64,000 nt of DNA from Fontivivens sp964399735 (GTDB lineage Bacteria > Zhuqueibacterota > Zhuqueibacteria > Residuimicrobiales > Krinioviventaceae): assembly GCA_964399735.1 (NCBI GenBank), contig CAYNSO010000005.1:18239-82238 (forward strand), read 5' to 3'. The notes beneath the pieces were generated by a model, which worked only from the letters and a program-made list of their open reading frames with translations, ran no database searches and was not told the origin of the DNA. Shown piece after piece: positions 60,898-64,000 of this stretch (the stretch's first letter is position 1; the number at the start of each line of letters is the position of its first letter). Position numbers and translations under genes: made by a program.

Positions 60898-60964
60898 AAA
60901 AAAAAGCGGATGACCTGTCAAACACCTAGGGGGGTCGGCGTTCGACGGGGGTGGCCATCCGCTT
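60898..60964 (-). terminator. Large structured hairpin terminator after the GH5 gene
   Basis: AAGCGGATG / CATCCGCTT (nine pairs) encloses a GC-rich loop of about 43 bases with inner CACC/GGTG and GTCG/CGAC pairings; a run of eight T follows on the minus strand. It lies 102 bases after the GH5 stop. More complex than a normal terminator and could be a mobile or repeated element. Confidence 0.65.
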
Positions 60965-61066
60965 ATCTGTATTAATATAACACCTGAATTTTTTAAAAAC
61001 AAGATTTTTTTTTACTTGACAATTCACAAAGAAAAAAAAAGCGAAATAAGCAGTCAAACTATTACA

Positions 61067-63352
61067 TTATCTAACCAGCAGCATTTTATTAACAAGGCGC
61101 TGGCTTGCGGTTTCAAGCATAAAATAATAAACGCCGCTGGGGACGGGCAATCCGTTATCATTACAACCATCCCAACAAAGATGTTGCTCACCCTCGTTAT
61201 AGTGAACCACTCCATAATTCCGCACCAGCCTGCCGGCAATATCAAATATCTGTAAACGTGTATCACTCGGCTTTGGAATTGTAAATACAAGAATTGTTTC
61301 CGGGTTGAAAGGATTGGGATAATTTTTCGCTAAAACAATCTGCTCCGCAAGCGGCAATTTATCGTTCCGGGTGACCGCAACTGTTTTATCGCCAGCCCAC
61401 TCCAGGGCGGCATCAAACAACGCCCAGCCATTTGCATGCAACTGACTGGCGCTTTCATCATACAAGAACAATCCTACCCGGCGCGCCGGGGCAGTCATAC
61501 CCAACATTTCAGCGCCAGCATCATACGCAAAAATGGCATATTGCCCGGTTTGCCCGGGAATAGCGGCAACAGTAATTGCTGTCGGAGCAGGTTTTCCCCA
61601 CGTGAGTTTATAGTCATAGTCCAAAACAGTAACCTCTCCGTCTAATCCCCCGGCAAGCGGGTGGGCAGGGTCAATTATACTGAGTTTAGCTCCATCTGCA
61701 GTACCTAAATCAGTAAAAGTGATCGCATTAGTCATTTTCAAATCATCAAATAATCGCGCTTCCCAAACAATGATCGGGACTGGAATATGATTCAATTTGT
61801 CTTTAACTTTGGTAGGCAGAATTGTGGAAGAGATAAGCGCCAGATCCATATTGGCGGCATGTTGTGCATCGGCAGTATCATCATCAACTATTACAGTATT
61901 AAATCCGGCAAGTCGTAAATGTTCAACAATCATTGCATCGCTGGTCTTTAACTCGGCAGCGTTAGCGGTAACCAGAAGAGCCGTTTTATCAATCAGTTCA
62001 TCGCCAACAGTGATAAATATAAAATCGGCCAATGTTCGATAGCCATCATTATCCACCGCTACAGCGCCCAGACGATGAATGCCGCGCGTTACACTTTGCA
62101 AGGAGCAAGAAAATGGCGCTGAAGCATCCTCGCCAATTTTTTCAAGACCTTTATAAAACTCTACCCTGGCAATTGAACCATCAAGATCGTAAGCCTCAAC
62201 AGTTATTTCCTGGTTTGAAGGATAAAAAATAAATGCACTATCCGCAGGCGATGTGATCTGTACAGTTGGCTTGGCATTGGCATGGTTAAAAATACCGGTT
62301 TGCCGGGCAGTCGTTTTCAACCCGTACAATGGATGATTGATGATAACTTTACCATATTCCCGCAGGTCGTCATCGGAATTATATGCCCAATCCCACACCA
62401 TATCCAGCAACGGATCACTGTTGCTATTCCATGACCATGCCAGCCAGCCAATACCATGTAACTGACAAAACTCCAGGATCAGTTCCGTTATATAAGGACA
62501 AGTTTCATACTCTTGCCAGCCAAACTCACCGGCAATCACCGGCAGACCAGCGTCGAGCATTTTTTGTAATTCCACTTCCACGCCCCAGGGAGAAGAGGTG
62601 TATAACCCTGAAGACCCTGAACTGGTAAAATTATTCCTGGTACGCCAGTTACCATAAAAATGGATGGATAAAACCACATTATGCTGGGGATCATGATCAA
62701 TCAGTTCCTGACCATTTAAAATCAAACCATTGGGATCCTGTCCGCAACCGGACGCATCGATGACCAGCATATTGTTCACACCTGCATCGCGTAACTGACT
62801 GATAGCTAATTTATATGTATCCCGCCAAACTGAATAATCACCATTTCCACCAGGGCCCCATTCATTGGCAATATTAAGTATTACATACTCTTCCAGGTCG
62901 TTCAGCCATTCCTGGTTACCGGGGTCCAGCCAGTTATCAACAATCGCTTCAATTTCAGCCGGAGATTCACCGCAGGTTGCTTCATGCAATTCAACCATAG
63001 GCACAATGCCGTTGGCAATATAACTCTCGACAATTGCGCGGCGTTTTTCTGGAGTATCGGAAATCGTCTGCCAGTCCCAGTTGCTGAAACACACCCGCAC
63101 CGTATTTGCACCGGTTTTAGCTATATGGGGAATGCTGTTAAAATTCTTGTTCCCATCCCCCCAGGTATGAGTATGATTCACCCCGCGCATGATAAATTCG
63201 TGACCATTCTTGTCATAAATTTTACCATTTACTGTAAAAAATCCTTTTGATAAAACATAATCAGGTTTCTGTATTTGGGAAAACAAAAATACAGGGAATA
63301 ATAAAATGATGAGCAAGCACAATATGAACTTGAAATTTGCAGTGAGTGACAT
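61067..63352 (-). CDS. Secreted glycoside hydrolase family 5 enzyme with sorting domain
   Basis: 761 residues. Signal peptide (1-25), GH5 barrel about 32-345 with R-G-V-N-H near 56, acid/base Glu 164 in N-I-A-N-E-W-G, His 231 in S-I-H-F-Y-G, nucleophile Glu 276 in I-A-G-E-F-G-W. Then an Ig-like domain (about 365-450), an alpha/beta domain of unknown role (about 455-660, L-L-V-T-A-N-A-A-E-L), and a C-terminal sorting domain starting N-Y-P-N-P-F-N and ending K-M-L-L-V-R. Likely hydrolyses beta-1,4-mannan or glucan outside the cell; the exact GH5 subfamily cannot be told. Confidence 0.88.
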   Translation of the reverse strand: MSLTANFKFILCLLIILLFPVFLFSQIQKPDYVLSKGFFTVNGKIYDKNGHEFIMRGVNHTHTWGDGNKNFNSIPHIAKTGANTVRVCFSNWDWQTISDTPEKRRAIVESYIANGIVPMVELHEATCGESPAEIEAIVDNWLDPGNQEWLNDLEEYVILNIANEWGPGGNGDYSVWRDTYKLAISQLRDAGVNNMLVIDASGCGQDPNGLILNGQELIDHDPQHNVVLSIHFYGNWRTRNNFTSSGSSGLYTSSPWGVEVELQKMLDAGLPVIAGEFGWQEYETCPYITELILEFCQLHGIGWLAWSWNSNSDPLLDMVWDWAYNSDDDLREYGKVIINHPLYGLKTTARQTGIFNHANAKPTVQITSPADSAFIFYPSNQEITVEAYDLDGSIARVEFYKGLEKIGEDASAPFSCSLQSVTRGIHRLGAVAVDNDGYRTLADFIFITVGDELIDKTALLVTANAAELKTSDAMIVEHLRLAGFNTVIVDDDTADAQHAANMDLALISSTILPTKVKDKLNHIPVPIIVWEARLFDDLKMTNAITFTDLGTADGAKLSIIDPAHPLAGGLDGEVTVLDYDYKLTWGKPAPTAITVAAIPGQTGQYAIFAYDAGAEMLGMTAPARRVGLFLYDESASQLHANGWALFDAALEWAGDKTVAVTRNDKLPLAEQIVLAKNYPNPFNPETILVFTIPKPSDTRLQIFDIAGRLVRNYGVVHYNEGEQHLCWDGCNDNGLPVPSGVYYFMLETASQRLVNKMLLVR

Positions 63353-63587
63353 AAAAGCTCCTTAATTTTTTTTCTATACCGGCTCTTTTATCAATTATCA
63401 ACTCGATATAAAATGTTTAATGAGCCGTGCTTATTATTTAAAGCCCGGTCAAAATAAGTGAAACAGGACATGTTGCTGGTAATTTATAAAAATACACATT
63501 GAAAGCAAGAAAAAGAATTACAAAATTATATCAATAAACCATTTCAATAATATTAAAGAAAATTTATCCTGCAATAATAAATAAATC
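63353..63587. other. Divergent intergenic region
   Basis: Very AT-rich spacer between the divergent GH5 and glycogen-synthase-like genes. No gene seen. It should carry the GH5 promoter, which I could not place with confidence. Confidence 0.4.
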
Positions 63588-63616
63588 TTGACTTTTTCCT
63601 AAAAAATCAATATTTC
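63588..63616 (+). promoter_or_regulatory. Putative promoter for the glycogen-synthase-like gene
   Basis: TTGACT (63588-63593), 17 bases, TATTTC (63611-63616), about 95 bases before the ATG. Confidence 0.45.
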
Positions 63617-63710
63617 AATACATCAGGATATACTAAAACATGAAAATTTTTACTGTTCATTACCGGCATCGAATGCCGAAAAAAATTGAATCAACGCAGG
63701 AATAAAAACA

Positions 63711-64000
63711 ATGCAACTCTCAATTTTATTTGTATCGAACCAAATTCGGGGAATTGATGGCACCGGTGGACTGGGAGACGTCCCAATCGGTTTAAGCAAA
63801 GTATTGGCGGAGCGTTCCGATATTGATATGCGTCTGATCATGCCGGGATTTACAAATATAATCGGCAAAGGATTAGAGACTCGTTTTGATGATAATCACA
63901 AAGTTCTATCTGATCTAAAGGTGCCTTTTGGCGATGGGGAAATAAATGTCTCAATCTACCAAATCAGCCTTGTACACAAACCCGGCGATAAAAATATTAT
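63711..64000 (+). CDS. Glycogen/starch synthase-like glycosyltransferase (partial, N-terminus only)
   Basis: 96 residues are visible. Begins Q-L-S-I-L-F-V-S-N-Q-I-R-G-I and has T-G-G-L-G-D-V-P-I-G-L near 18-28, matching the ADP-glucose-binding K-x-G-G-L-G-D-V site of GT5 glycogen synthases, with Thr where the family Lys is normally found. L-I-M-P-G-F near 44 matches the family's next strand. AGGA about 10 bases upstream of the ATG. The rest is outside the window, so it could also be another GT5-like or GT4-like enzyme. Confidence 0.75.
   Translation, partial: MQLSILFVSNQIRGIDGTGGLGDVPIGLSKVLAERSDIDMRLIMPGFTNIIGKGLETRFDDNHKVLSDLKVPFGDGEINVSIYQISLVHKPGDKNI

Noticed and set aside
60930..60960. 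tRNA or tmRNA T-loop (a GTTCGA occurs here)
   Set aside because: Surrounding arms do not form a cloverleaf; the segment belongs to the hairpin after the GH5 gene.
61011..61045. Plus-strand TTGACA as a promoter
   Set aside because: No -10 box at suitable distance and no gene downstream on that strand; lies just past the GH5 stop.
1..64000. CRISPR arrays, insertion sequences, prophage genes, rRNA
   Set aside because: No regularly spaced direct repeats, transposase, phage structural genes or rRNA-like sequence noticed on either strand.

Overview
The window reads as one stretch of a draft (probably metagenome-assembled) chromosome of a Gram-negative, mainly anaerobic or facultative bacterium, most likely of the FCB superphylum (Calditrichota / KSB1 / Marinimicrobia / Ignavibacteria-like; the phylum cannot be fixed by eye). 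Evidence: C-terminal sorting domains of the type-9-secretion style (N-Y-P-N-P-F-N start, K-M-L-L-x-R end) on two exported proteins, a TonB-dependent receptor, ADP-heptose genes, a GldA/F/G + DUF4340 transporter set, DUF4254, a flavodiiron protein, ThyX, and many multihaem cytochromes. A run of exactly 100 N (40587-40686) is an assembly gap inside a gene. No tRNA, rRNA, CRISPR array, insertion sequence or prophage was recognised.

Layout. (1) 1-4339, minus: ABC transporter of the Gld type with DUF4340 and GldG partners. (2) 4427-11533, minus: the classic translation operon rimP-nusA-infB-DUF503-rbfA-truB-ribF-rpsO, whose leader begins with a terminator-like hairpin. (3) 11559-13698, minus: a TPR membrane protein and two unknown membrane/exported proteins. 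(4) 13758-20332, minus: compact operon hisG-D-C-B-H-A-F-I preceded by a clear histidine leader peptide (six His in 19 residues) and an intrinsic attenuator. (5) 20355-30407, minus: acetate-kinase relative and ROK kinase, sugar nucleotidyltransferase, deformylase, thioesterase, lipA, thyX, flavodiiron protein, nifU/nifS-type Fe-S assembly, ferritin-like protein. (6) 30630-41412: larA, DUF4254, then on plus a TPP riboswitch controlling a TonB receptor, then on minus an exported beta-helix protein, an SRPBCC protein, rhamnulokinase and a gap-interrupted thioredoxin-like lipoprotein. (7) 41505-45616, minus: a six-gene unit (PadR regulator, NifX-like protein, DUF5320-like protein, two MinD/ferredoxin ATPases, Mrp-NifX fusion) with its own promoter, palindromic operator and terminator; it resembles the orange-protein (ORP) complex genes of Desulfovibrio. 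(8) 45672-47245, plus: heptose kinase and phosphatase. (9) 47270-54068, plus: two adjacent transcription units coding for a pentahaem cytochrome, a monohaem-cytochrome/porin fusion (Cyc2-like architecture), a DUF1080 protein, an outer-membrane barrel, an 11-haem cytochrome and an 11-haem (10 CxxCH + 1 CxxxCH) probable surface protein; then on minus a tetraheme c554-like cytochrome and the System I maturation genes ccmF-(ccmI-like)-(unknown)-ccmA-B-C-D. (10) 60898-64000: a GH5 secreted glycosidase with sorting domain and the start of a glycogen/starch synthase-like gene.

The two parts most likely to hold something new are the cytochrome locus (31 canonical haem sites plus one variant in five proteins, two outer-membrane barrels, and the cytochrome maturation machinery next door: a candidate trans-outer-membrane electron conduit) and the PadR-controlled MinD/NifX cluster. 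The two RNA-level controls (his attenuator, TPP riboswitch with a visible antiterminator/terminator switch) are the best-supported regulatory findings. All functions come from reading motifs and gene context; no database search was run.
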